Below, in pieces: positions 14,725 to 22,060 of a stretch of DNA of 32,669 nt. The DNA comes from a virus. Position 1 is the first letter of the stretch; every line of letters begins with the position of its first letter. The position numbers and the translations under genes were made by a program. The notes under the pieces are model-generated. The model searched no databases, was not told the DNA's origin, and was given only the letters and a program-made list of their open reading frames with translations. The stretch spans positions 82,977 to 115,645 of the IMG/VR virus record IMGVR_UViG_3300037189_028117; one strand, written 5' to 3'.

Positions 14725-15471
14725 ATGAAAATTAGAGATATTTTAAATCAGATAAATAAAATATCTCAAGATATTGGAACTTCCAAAGTTTATATTTGTG
14801 GAGGTATTCCAAGAGATAAAATTTTAAATAAACTTGAAAAAGTTTCTGATATTGATTTAACAACTGGCGACAATACAATAAAAAATCTTGCTAAAGAATG
14901 TTCTATTAAATTTGCTGGACCAAACACCACATATAAGACTATGGATGATGGTCACTCAAAACTTATAATTGATGGCGTAAATTTTGATTTTTCTTCAAAT
15001 TATATAATACCAAATTTAAAAGAATATTTTGAATCAAAAAATGAAACAAAATCTAGTTTAGATTTAGAAATGTACAGCAGAGATTTTACTTGCAACTCTT
15101 TACTTTTAGATTTTGATTTAGAAACAATTTTGGATCCTTTAAATAGAGGAATTTCAGACATTGAAGGTAAAATGTTAAAAACCTGCTTAGATCCAAGCAT
15201 AACTTTAGGTGTTGATAATAAAAGAATATCAAGAGCAATTTATCTTGCTGCCAAATTAGGTTTTAATCTTGACCCACAAGTTTTTAATTGGATAAAAGAA
15301 AATCCAGAAAAAATTGCCACCCCAGGCAATAAATATGTTTCAAAAAGAATAAATAAAGCTTTATTTTATAATAAAGAATATACAATACAATTACTCGATG
15401 ATTTGGGTTTATGGAGTTATATTCCAACAAACAAAGGATCTCAAGATCAAATATTAAAGGAAATAATATGA
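14725..15471 (+). CDS. CCA-adding enzyme / poly(A) polymerase-type nucleotidyltransferase
   Basis: This 248-residue protein has the class II nucleotidyltransferase head. GGIPRDKIL starts near residue 26, SDIDLT has the two metal-binding Asp residues (D42, D44), and RDFTCNSLLLD and a following DPLNRG match the neck motifs of bacterial CCA-adding enzymes. The full bacterial enzyme is about 400 residues, so the body and tail domains that bind tRNA are mostly missing here. It would add CTP/ATP to tRNA 3' ends or tail other RNAs. No tRNA genes are visible in this window. It starts 1 nt after the previous stop and overlaps the next gene. The family call is firm, the exact activity is not. Confidence 0.85.
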   Translation: MKIRDILNQINKISQDIGTSKVYICGGIPRDKILNKLEKVSDIDLTTGDNTIKNLAKECSIKFAGPNTTYKTMDDGHSKLIIDGVNFDFSSNYIIPNLKEYFESKNETKSSLDLEMYSRDFTCNSLLLDFDLETILDPLNRGISDIEGKMLKTCLDPSITLGVDNKRISRAIYLAAKLGFNLDPQVFNWIKENPEKIATPGNKYVSKRINKALFYNKEYTIQLLDDLGLWSYIPTNKGSQDQILKEII

Positions 15472-15662
15472 GTAAAGAAGAATTTGGAGTAATGCCTTTT
15501 GGAGAAAAAGGTATGATTAGACAAAATTATGATTATGGAGAAGGGCTTTATTTTGGAATACCAAGCGAAAAGTTTTTTAAAAAATTAAAGAAAAAGAAAA
15601 ATAAAAAAGCTCATGATGATATATTATATTTGGCAGAAATGTTTTTAAAAATTTCACAATGA
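15468..15662 (+). CDS. Small basic protein of unknown function
   Basis: This 64-residue protein begins at ATG 15468, seven bases after AAAGGA, in an ATGA overlap with the nucleotidyltransferase stop. It has a Gly/Phe/Tyr-rich first half (FGVMPFGEKGM, then YGEGLYFG), a lysine cluster (KKLKKKKNKKAH) and a hydrophobic helix at the end. The lysine cluster could bind nucleic acid or phosphate. Its stop overlaps the next start (CAATGA at 15659). It is not recognised, and the close packing and clear ribosome site support it as a real gene. Confidence 0.6.
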   Translation: MSKEEFGVMPFGEKGMIRQNYDYGEGLYFGIPSEKFFKKLKKKKNKKAHDDILYLAEMFLKISQ

Positions 15663-16528
15663 AAAAATTAGCTATAATCAGAAATAATGCGGAATGTCCA
15701 TTTGGTTTACCAATACCTTTTGGTTGCAAAAATATTGGAGAAAAAATAGATTATTTAAGACCAACTCAATTGGCAAGAAATGATGAAGAATTAAAAGAAA
15801 TTATAGAATTAAATAACCAAATTATGATGACCGAAGTTGGTTCCGGAACATGCCCATTCGCTCAACATATTTTGGAAAAATCCGTTGAATGCAATTTTCA
15901 ATCAAATGGAATTGATCCAAAAGGTTTAGTTGGCTCAAATTTTTACACAAAACTTCCTCAAGGACCTTCTTTTGATGGAATGTTTTCCTTCCCACAAGGT
16001 CCATATGGCGATGAAGGAAATTCCGGAAGAAACAGCTATTATTCTTATTTTTCAAGTCAAGGAAGTTCAATGTTAAAATATAAAAAAGCTTCCATAGAAT
16101 CCGATATAAAGGATGCAATTCAACATGCTGCTTACTCAGGAATTAATTATAACGGAAAGGTTTGTTTTAAAGTTGCATATGAAGGAGATATGCAATTGGA
16201 TGAAATATTAAAATGGGACGATGTTTCTTCTTGGGGAGAATGGAAAAGAGAAGAATTAAAAGATTTAAATGAAAATGATTTTAATAATGAAATAGAATCT
16301 TTTCGAGGAAAAGATTGGTTGAATATGGCCAAAGAATGGATAAATGGAACCTTTCCACCAATTATATTGATTTCAACCGCAGAAGGAGATTTTATTGGAG
16401 ATGGAAGAGGAAGAGTTTCTCTTGCATATGGACTTGATTTAGACTTTCTTCCGGTTATTGTTTTAAATGAAGATGAGATGGGCAATATTTGTTATAACTT
16501 CTCCAATGGAGATATTATCAACCAATAA
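15659..16528 (+). CDS. Cys-motif protein with ParB/sulfiredoxin-like C-terminal domain
   Basis: This 289-residue protein has an N-terminal cysteine module with C13 and C23 in ECPFGLPIPFGCKNIG and C65 and C78 in TCPFAQ and VECNF, a possible metal site. The middle (about 95-135) is Gly/Ser/Phe/Tyr-rich. The C-terminus has a pattern typical of the ParB/sulfiredoxin fold: PPIILISTAEGDFIGDGRGR (about 233-252), then VSLAYGLDLDFLPVIVLNE. In that fold the DGxxR loop binds nucleotide. I recall the CPFGL-IP pattern in other phage proteins but cannot assign a function. It may act in DNA modification or nucleotide binding. It overlaps the previous stop by 4 nt. The next gene has its own ribosome site, AAGG. 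Confidence 0.6.
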   Translation: MKKLAIIRNNAECPFGLPIPFGCKNIGEKIDYLRPTQLARNDEELKEIIELNNQIMMTEVGSGTCPFAQHILEKSVECNFQSNGIDPKGLVGSNFYTKLPQGPSFDGMFSFPQGPYGDEGNSGRNSYYSYFSSQGSSMLKYKKASIESDIKDAIQHAAYSGINYNGKVCFKVAYEGDMQLDEILKWDDVSSWGEWKREELKDLNENDFNNEIESFRGKDWLNMAKEWINGTFPPIILISTAEGDFIGDGRGRVSLAYGLDLDFLPVIVLNEDEMGNICYNFSNGDIINQ

Positions 16529-16564
16529 TTAGGAATATAATTACACAAACTTTAAGGTAAAAAC

Positions 16565-17827
16565 ATGAGTTTAATAAAAAAAGCAGATAACATTAACGCA
16601 TTGGATTTAGCTACACCAGAAGAAAGAAATATTCTTGAAAGAGCTTTGGGTGGGAAATATAATGATAGAGGTCCAATTGTTGGTGGTAATTATCCCGATA
16701 AAGCATTTGATGATAGAGCTTTTGCCGATGATGCTCTTGAACAATTAGATGATATTATAAGTTCAGATTCAAATGATGAATTTGAAAAATCCGATGATTA
16801 TGAATCTTGCGGAGATTGCGGTTTTGATCATGGTTATGAATATGAACAAGCTTATAAATGGCATATGGATAATCCAGGTTCTTATTTTAATTCCGGAGTT
16901 ATTCCTCCAAATGAAAATGAACTTTATGTAGAAGAAGAAGATGCCGATTTAGAAAATGAAAATGATCCTCTTGCCGATTATGGAGTTATGTCTCCAGAAA
17001 TTATTCCTCAAGAATTAGATTATGATCAAGATGATTTTTCAAGCGTAAAAGATAAATCAAAAGATTCAGATGATGACACAGAAGTTGTTATTTCCGTTAC
17101 CGAAGGTGATGATGAACCTCAAATTTTCAAGTTTGATCTTCCCATGATCCCAGGCTCCGATGTTGAAGATGAAATAGAAATAGAAGAACCAGAAGAAGAT
17201 GTTGTCGTTGAAGAAAGAGATATGTGGGATTGGAACTCTCTTGGTCTCAAAAATTTCTTAAAATGGCTCCAAGGTATGTTTGATAATATTCCAAAACACT
17301 CCGGCCATGATACTTCCGGTATCGAAAGAGTTATTGCTTTCTTATCCAGAATGGATAAAGAAATATCAAAAGCCGTTCGCTCCGATATCCGTGGCGAAAT
17401 TGATGTAAATAAAGTTGAAGAAGCTCGCCACTCTATTAAAGATGGTATCAAACGCTGCGAAGAAAGATTAGATAAAATCACAGGAAAATCAAAAAAGAAA
17501 AAGAAAAAAGCAGATTCGGATAATGCTATAGTTAAAGAAGCCGGTGCTACCCCCATTAACAATGTTACCGCTACCGTTCCTCTCTTTATATTAAGAATGG
17601 CCAAAATCTGCATCAATGGCACCGTTTCCGCAGGTCACTCTATTGAAGATATGTTCTCAAGATTGGTCGATAAATATAAACTTGATGAAAGAGAACAAGC
17701 TGAACTTTTAGAATTAATCGAAAATATGGGATACCCAGTACCAAGAGACCGTGGATTCAATGTTGATGAAAGATTTGATCGTACAGGCGAAAATGGCTTT
17801 GATTGGCCAGCTAATTATTACTCCTAA
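16565..17827 (+). CDS. Large acidic protein, probable virion component
   Basis: This 420-residue protein is not recognised. It begins MSLIKKADN, one of the recurrent KKA motifs. Residues 70-220 are extremely acidic (Asp/Glu/Ser-rich) with a CxxC pair in ESCGDCGFDH. A lysine cluster (KSKKKKKKAD) lies near residue 315. The C-terminal third is an ordered helical domain (VTATVPLFILRMAKICINGT). The second half of the gene uses TCC, GCC, ATC, CGC and CGT codons much more than neighbouring genes, which favour A/T endings and AGA. AAGG is the ribosome site. An acidic scaffold-like or head-associated function is plausible, but only from composition and place. Confidence 0.65.
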   Translation: MSLIKKADNINALDLATPEERNILERALGGKYNDRGPIVGGNYPDKAFDDRAFADDALEQLDDIISSDSNDEFEKSDDYESCGDCGFDHGYEYEQAYKWHMDNPGSYFNSGVIPPNENELYVEEEDADLENENDPLADYGVMSPEIIPQELDYDQDDFSSVKDKSKDSDDDTEVVISVTEGDDEPQIFKFDLPMIPGSDVEDEIEIEEPEEDVVVEERDMWDWNSLGLKNFLKWLQGMFDNIPKHSGHDTSGIERVIAFLSRMDKEISKAVRSDIRGEIDVNKVEEARHSIKDGIKRCEERLDKITGKSKKKKKKADSDNAIVKEAGATPINNVTATVPLFILRMAKICINGTVSAGHSIEDMFSRLVDKYKLDEREQAELLELIENMGYPVPRDRGFNVDERFDRTGENGFDWPANYYS

Positions 17828-17844
17828 TATTTAATAAGGTATAT

Positions 17845-18492
17845 ATGCCAAGAGGTTACTCAACAATATCAAGAATTTCTGACGAAGAATCAGGTTATGA
17901 AGTAGAAAAAGCCGATAATCTTTCCCCTTGGATGAATTATCTAGCTAACAGATTAAATGGATCTAAACAAGATGTTACCACATCTGCTCCAATTAATCAA
18001 CAAGTTTCTTCCTATGTTAATTCAAAAAAACCAATCTATGCCACCGTTAATGATGCCGTGGAAGATTATAAACAAAGAACCGGTTTGGCAAAATATCTCG
18101 ATTCTATTAAACAAGCCAATAAAAAAAGTCCAAAAGAATTGGTTATGGAAATCAAAGCTTCTTGCGAAATTCCAAAAACTCTTCTTAAATTCGATTGCGC
18201 CGATGAAATTGTTTCTTTTGTTAAAAATTTGATAAAAAATAACAATGGCCTCGGTTGCTCCGTTCCCCAACTTCAATATGATATATTGTCAACTTTCTCC
18301 CCAAGCAAATGTCCAATTTCCGAACAAGATTTAAACGAATCCGATGTTATAGAGTTCCTTAACGAATGCATTGCGGAAGAAAGAAAGTCCGTTCCAAAAG
18401 ATATGACCCAAATGAACTTGGGTCTCGGTCTCGGAAAGGATGTCGAAGATCAAAGACAAGAAGAATTCTTCTCTTCCGATTTGTATAAATAA
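17845..18492 (+). CDS. Unknown protein before terminase module
   Basis: This 215-residue protein is not recognised. It is helical, with a Ser/Gln-rich linker near residues 40-65, a SPWMNYLANRLNG segment close to the N-terminus and a Gly-rich LGLGLG turn near the C-terminus. An EKADN sequence near residue 23 resembles the KKADN start of the preceding protein. Codon use is also C-rich at third positions, as in the second half of the preceding gene, so the two may share a history. AAGG precedes the ATG by about 7 nt. Its position just before the large terminase would suit a head or packaging accessory. Confidence 0.6.
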   Translation: MPRGYSTISRISDEESGYEVEKADNLSPWMNYLANRLNGSKQDVTTSAPINQQVSSYVNSKKPIYATVNDAVEDYKQRTGLAKYLDSIKQANKKSPKELVMEIKASCEIPKTLLKFDCADEIVSFVKNLIKNNNGLGCSVPQLQYDILSTFSPSKCPISEQDLNESDVIEFLNECIAEERKSVPKDMTQMNLGLGLGKDVEDQRQEEFFSSDLYK

Positions 18493-18508
18493 CAAGAGAT
18501 GGTAAGTT

Positions 18509-19075
18509 TTGTATTTTGTATATTGTATAAGAAATAAAATAAATAATAAATTGTATATAGGTTGGACAACCGATTATAAAGGTAGATGGAAAACTGAAAT
18601 AAATAGAGCTTTTAATCTTAATTCAAGAGAATATCACGTTTTATTATCAAGAGCTTTTAGGAAGTATGCTAAAACAAATAAAGAAGTAAAAGATTATTTT
18701 GATTTCTTTGTTTTGGAAGAGTTTGACAATAAAGAAGAATCTCTTGATGCGGAAGCATTTTGGATCGAATTTTTCCGAACCGATATAACAAGATATGGAG
18801 ATGCTTATGGTTATAATCAACACCATGGAGGTTCTTGCGGAATTCTTGGTTATAAATTCACTCCGGAACAAAAAAAGAAATTGTCTTTGAAAAGAAAAGG
18901 GGAAAATAATTCGGCCGCAAAATTGAATTGGCAAAAAGTTGATGAAATTCGACATAAATATAAAAGTGGCGAATTTTCTCTTGGAACACTATCGAAAGAG
19001 TATGAAGTAAGCAAATCTTCAATAGCAAGGGTAGTTTCAAATAAATATTGGAAAAAGGATGATTATGAGCCTTGA
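18509..19075 (+). CDS. GIY-YIG homing endonuclease with TTG start
   Basis: This 188-residue protein begins with the GIY-YIG nuclease core: YFVYCIRN, then KLYIGWTTDYKGRW with the catalytic Arg region, and the family Glu in LDAEAFWIEFF (about residues 84-94). A NUMOD3-like LGYKFTPEQKKKLSLKRKGE segment follows, then a C-terminal helix-turn-helix (SLGTLSKEYEVSKSSIARVV) for DNA recognition. The fold must begin at YFVY, so the TTG at 18509 is the likely start. The ATG at 18499 is in another frame. The last 11 nt overlap the large terminase start. It is a free-standing selfish gene next to a terminase that carries an endonuclease-less mini-intein. Confidence 0.88.
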   Translation: MYFVYCIRNKINNKLYIGWTTDYKGRWKTEINRAFNLNSREYHVLLSRAFRKYAKTNKEVKDYFDFFVLEEFDNKEESLDAEAFWIEFFRTDITRYGDAYGYNQHHGGSCGILGYKFTPEQKKKLSLKRKGENNSAAKLNWQKVDEIRHKYKSGEFSLGTLSKEYEVSKSSIARVVSNKYWKKDDYEP

Positions 19076-21317
19076 TATTTTTGAACAATTAAAAAATAAT
19101 GTTTCCAATATTGATCCAATTTTCTTTGTTGAGAAAAATTTAATGTTGGAAGGAGAACCTTTTAAATTAAATGGGAATGGCTACAAGCCGTTTGTGGAAA
19201 TTTATAGAAAAATCGTGTTATCGGCCTCAAACGAAGATTCTAAGCCATTTATATTGGTTAAAGGCCGCCAAATCGGGGGGACAGTGATGGCCGCAGCCCT
19301 AGAAGCCTACTTTATGGCATCAGGATTATACGGATGCAACGGCAAGCCACCAATAAGAATAATACATGCGTTTCCAAATCTCATACATGTATTTACATAT
19401 GCGAAGACAAAATTAAATCCAATCATAAGAGGAGCGCGACCTTATGACAAGCCAATTCGAGGAAAGAAAGTTTCAATATTGGAAGCAAAATTGGATAAGA
19501 GTTCCGAATCATCAGATTCTTTGCAATACAAGCAATTTGAGGGAGGAAACTTTTTAAGAATTGAATCAACGGGATTAGATGCGGACAGATTAAGAGGTGG
19601 TACGGTAGATGCAATATTTTATGACGAATGTTTTCCATATGATCAATTAATAGAAACGATTGATGGAAAAATAAAAATTGGCGAAATATATGACAAATAT
19701 ATAAATAACGAATCAATACCTTTGGTAAAGTCTTATAATGAAAATTTAAATATTTTTGAATATAAAAATGTAACAAAAGCTTGGGACAGGGGGAAAAAGA
19801 GTTTAGTATCAGTACATTGTGATGGAATATCATTTTCATGTACAAAAGATCATAAATTTTTAACAGATTCTGGGTGGAGACCAGTATCTAGTATAAATCA
19901 CAATGGGGTTATAAAAAATTCAAATAATGAATACTCTGATGTATTATCAATTATAAAATTAAATAAAGAAGAAAGAGTATATGATATAGAAGTTGAAGAT
20001 AATCATAATTTTGTAATATGCAATGAAGAGATTGGATTAATAGCGCATAACTGTCAAGACACACCAAAGGTAGCAATACAGAATGCGAACAAGTTATTAA
20101 CAAAAGCGAAGTATGGTTCAAGAAGAGGAGGAATTCAAGTTTATTTTGGAACTCCAAAGCAAAGGGGATCATTTTATTATGAATTATGGACAAAATCATC
20201 TCAACAATTTTATTATTTAGGATGTGAAAAGTGTGAAAAACATTTTCCATTATATACACCTGGTTCCAGTGATTGGGAAAAGATATGGCTATACGGATAC
20301 ATAGTTAAATGTGTACATTGTGGTCATACACAAGATAAGAGAGATGCAGCGGAGCGGGGAAAGTGGGTAGGAACACGGCCCGAAGACGAATGTGAATTGG
20401 TAGGATATCATATTAACCAGATGTACAATCCAAGAATCACAAGGGAAGATATGGAATATGAAAAGCCGGAAAATCATCCAATCAATACGGAAAGAGCGTG
20501 GCAAAACGAAGTATTGGGAGAGTTTTTTGCTGGTGAGATGGGTCCATTAACTGCCGAGCAAATAGAAGAAAAGTGTGCCGATATAGGCAGACAAATGAGC
20601 AGTGGAATAACCTTAGATAAGGGCAAGAAAGTTTATGTAGGTTTTGACTGGGGAAAGAGAAGTGATGCGGATGCGGTAGGAGCGGCCGAGGCAAAGAAAG
20701 CTGGAGGGCAATCATATTCAACATGTGTGGTTCTTGTTGAGAATGGACATCAATTATCTATTGAGTATGCAACAATAATAAAGAAAAACGATTTTGAATA
20801 TAAAAAGAATTTCGTTGATGAAATTATGAGAAAGTACAGCGTAACGCAGGCAGTAGGAGATATAGGTTATGCAGGAGATTTAAGTGAAGTATTGCATCAT
20901 AAATATGGCGATAGATTTGTTACATCAAATTTATTATCAAAAGTAAATGGTTATGCCAAATTTAATGATCAACAAGATCCAAAAGTTATATTGGTTGAAA
21001 GAGAGCATTATTTGGAAGAATTATTTTCTGTGATGAAGAAAGGATTAATAAGATTTCCTTGGGGAGATTGGGAGAAAATATCTTGGTTAATACAACATTG
21101 TACATCAATGGAAGTTAAAACAACATTAAATGCGGTTCATGAACCAGTTAGAAGATATGTAAAAGGAAACGGGCCAAACGATGGTTTAATGGCACTCTTA
21201 AATGCTTATATAGCTTATAAATTTGTTTCAACGAATGGATTTAATCAAGCAAATCCATTATTATATAAAGAAAAGAAAAAGGGTCCAATGGTTGTCACAG
21301 GATATTGTCCAAGATGA
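19065..21317 (+). CDS. Terminase large subunit (lambda GpA-type) interrupted by mini-intein
   Basis: The 750-residue precursor would splice to a 609-residue packaging ATPase/nuclease that pumps DNA into the prohead. Walker A is the deviant GpA type, VKGRQIGGT (residues 65-73) with the lysine at the front. Walker B is AIFYDE, followed after splicing by CQDTP. A zinc-binding insert (CEKCEKHF, then CVHCGH) is typical of the GpA family, and the RNase H-like nuclease region starts at YVGFDWGKRSDAD and includes GDIGYAGD. The start at 19065 is chosen over an ATG 6 nt upstream because AAGGA is then correctly spaced. The intein occupies residues 189-329, exactly between the Walker B Glu and Cys. A homing endonuclease gene overlaps each end. 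Confidence 0.92.
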   Translation: MSLDIFEQLKNNVSNIDPIFFVEKNLMLEGEPFKLNGNGYKPFVEIYRKIVLSASNEDSKPFILVKGRQIGGTVMAAALEAYFMASGLYGCNGKPPIRIIHAFPNLIHVFTYAKTKLNPIIRGARPYDKPIRGKKVSILEAKLDKSSESSDSLQYKQFEGGNFLRIESTGLDADRLRGGTVDAIFYDECFPYDQLIETIDGKIKIGEIYDKYINNESIPLVKSYNENLNIFEYKNVTKAWDRGKKSLVSVHCDGISFSCTKDHKFLTDSGWRPVSSINHNGVIKNSNNEYSDVLSIIKLNKEERVYDIEVEDNHNFVICNEEIGLIAHNCQDTPKVAIQNANKLLTKAKYGSRRGGIQVYFGTPKQRGSFYYELWTKSSQQFYYLGCEKCEKHFPLYTPGSSDWEKIWLYGYIVKCVHCGHTQDKRDAAERGKWVGTRPEDECELVGYHINQMYNPRITREDMEYEKPENHPINTERAWQNEVLGEFFAGEMGPLTAEQIEEKCADIGRQMSSGITLDKGKKVYVGFDWGKRSDADAVGAAEAKKAGGQSYSTCVVLVENGHQLSIEYATIIKKNDFEYKKNFVDEIMRKYSVTQAVGDIGYAGDLSEVLHHKYGDRFVTSNLLSKVNGYAKFNDQQDPKVILVEREHYLEELFSVMKKGLIRFPWGDWEKISWLIQHCTSMEVKTTLNAVHEPVRRYVKGNGPNDGLMALLNAYIAYKFVSTNGFNQANPLLYKEKKKGPMVVTGYCPR
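19629..20051 (+). mobile_element. Mini-intein (141 residues) in terminase Walker B
   Basis: The insert runs from Cys1 (CFPYDQLIETIDGKIKIGEI) to the terminal His-Asn (LIAHN), followed by Cys +1 of the extein. Block B is CTKDHKFLT, and block F is RVYDIEVEDNHNFVI. All splicing residues (Cys1, block B His, penultimate His, terminal Asn, Cys+1) are present, so it should splice. There is no LAGLIDADG or HNH endonuclease domain. The intein DNA is visibly more AT-rich than the surrounding terminase coding sequence. Confidence 0.93.
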
Positions 21318-22018
21318 TATGCAGCAAATGCAAAGAAGAAAAGGATTTAAATTGTTTTTATTTAAGAAAAGATACAAATAGTTATAGAAAAACGTGCAAT
21401 GATTGTAGGTTAAAATATAACAAAAACTATTATCAAAACAATAAGGAAACAATCAATAAATCCAATAAAAATTGGAGAATTAAAAATAAGAAAAGAAAAC
21501 TAAATATTAATAAATCTTATGAAAATAAAAAATATTATTTAAATAATAAAGATAAGATAAGGGAATATAACAAGAAATATTATAAAGAAAATAAAAGAAA
21601 AATCCTGGATAATAATTTGAAATTGGCAAAAGAAAAGCCAAAAGATTCAAAATTTCGGATTAAAAGATCATTTTCTTTATTATTAAGAGGCAAGTTAAAA
21701 AATAAAAATATTGAAAAGAAAAATTCAACATTTGATATTTTGGGATATTCGGTTGAAGATTTGAAGGCTCATATTGAATCCTTATTTGAAGAGTGGATGA
21801 CTTGGGAGAACTGGGGAAGATATGAGATTGATTCTTGGAAAGAAGATGATAAATCCACATGGAAATGGAATATAGATCATATTATTCCGGAATCATTGTT
21901 TAATTATAAAGATATAAATGATAATGAATTTAAAGAATGTTGGTCATTGAAAAACCTTCGACCTTATTCGGCAAAATTAAATGTTTTGGAAGGAACATTA
22001 AGAATAAGACACAAATAA
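21314..22018 (+). CDS. HNH homing endonuclease, paralogue of 3270-4115
   Basis: This 234-residue HNH endonuclease starts in an ATGA overlap with the terminase stop. A TTG at 21305 is an alternative start giving three more residues (SKM). The N-terminus has a zinc knuckle (MICSKCKEEK, then TCNDCRLKY) and a Lys/Asn-rich linker. The nuclease core reads WMTWENWGRY...W, WNIDHIIPES (catalytic DH) and CWSLKNLRPYSAKLN. The whole core aligns with that of the gene at 3270-4115. It sits between terminase and portal, both of which contain inteins. It is probably a selfish gene that cuts intein-less or gene-less relatives near this site, and its activity is not known. Confidence 0.88.
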   Translation: MICSKCKEEKDLNCFYLRKDTNSYRKTCNDCRLKYNKNYYQNNKETINKSNKNWRIKNKKRKLNINKSYENKKYYLNNKDKIREYNKKYYKENKRKILDNNLKLAKEKPKDSKFRIKRSFSLLLRGKLKNKNIEKKNSTFDILGYSVEDLKAHIESLFEEWMTWENWGRYEIDSWKEDDKSTWKWNIDHIIPESLFNYKDINDNEFKECWSLKNLRPYSAKLNVLEGTLRIRHK

Positions 22019-22038
22019 TTCACTATTATTTTAACATG

Positions 22039-22050
22039 TTATATATATTT
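22039..22050 (+). promoter_or_regulatory. Candidate AT-rich promoter motif before portal
   Basis: TTATATATATTT lies about 10 nt upstream of the portal ATG, next to the ribosome site TGGAG. It resembles the GATATAT motifs after terminators. With only 10 nt before the ATG, a promoter here would make almost no leader, so the evidence is weak. Confidence 0.2.
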
Positions 22051-22060
22051 GTGGAGAAAT

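Noticed and set aside
18499-18537. ATG start for the GIY-YIG gene
   Set aside because: It is in a different frame and stops after 12 codons. The GIY-YIG fold needs the TTG at 18509.
19065-21317. Terminase lacking a functional Walker A because GRQIGGT has no lysine before T
   Set aside because: GpA-type terminases use a deviant Walker A with lysine at the front, and K66 is present in VKGRQIGGT.
22049-22060. TTG as start of the portal gene
   Set aside because: It overlaps the ribosome site TGGAG that is correctly spaced for ATG 22061.
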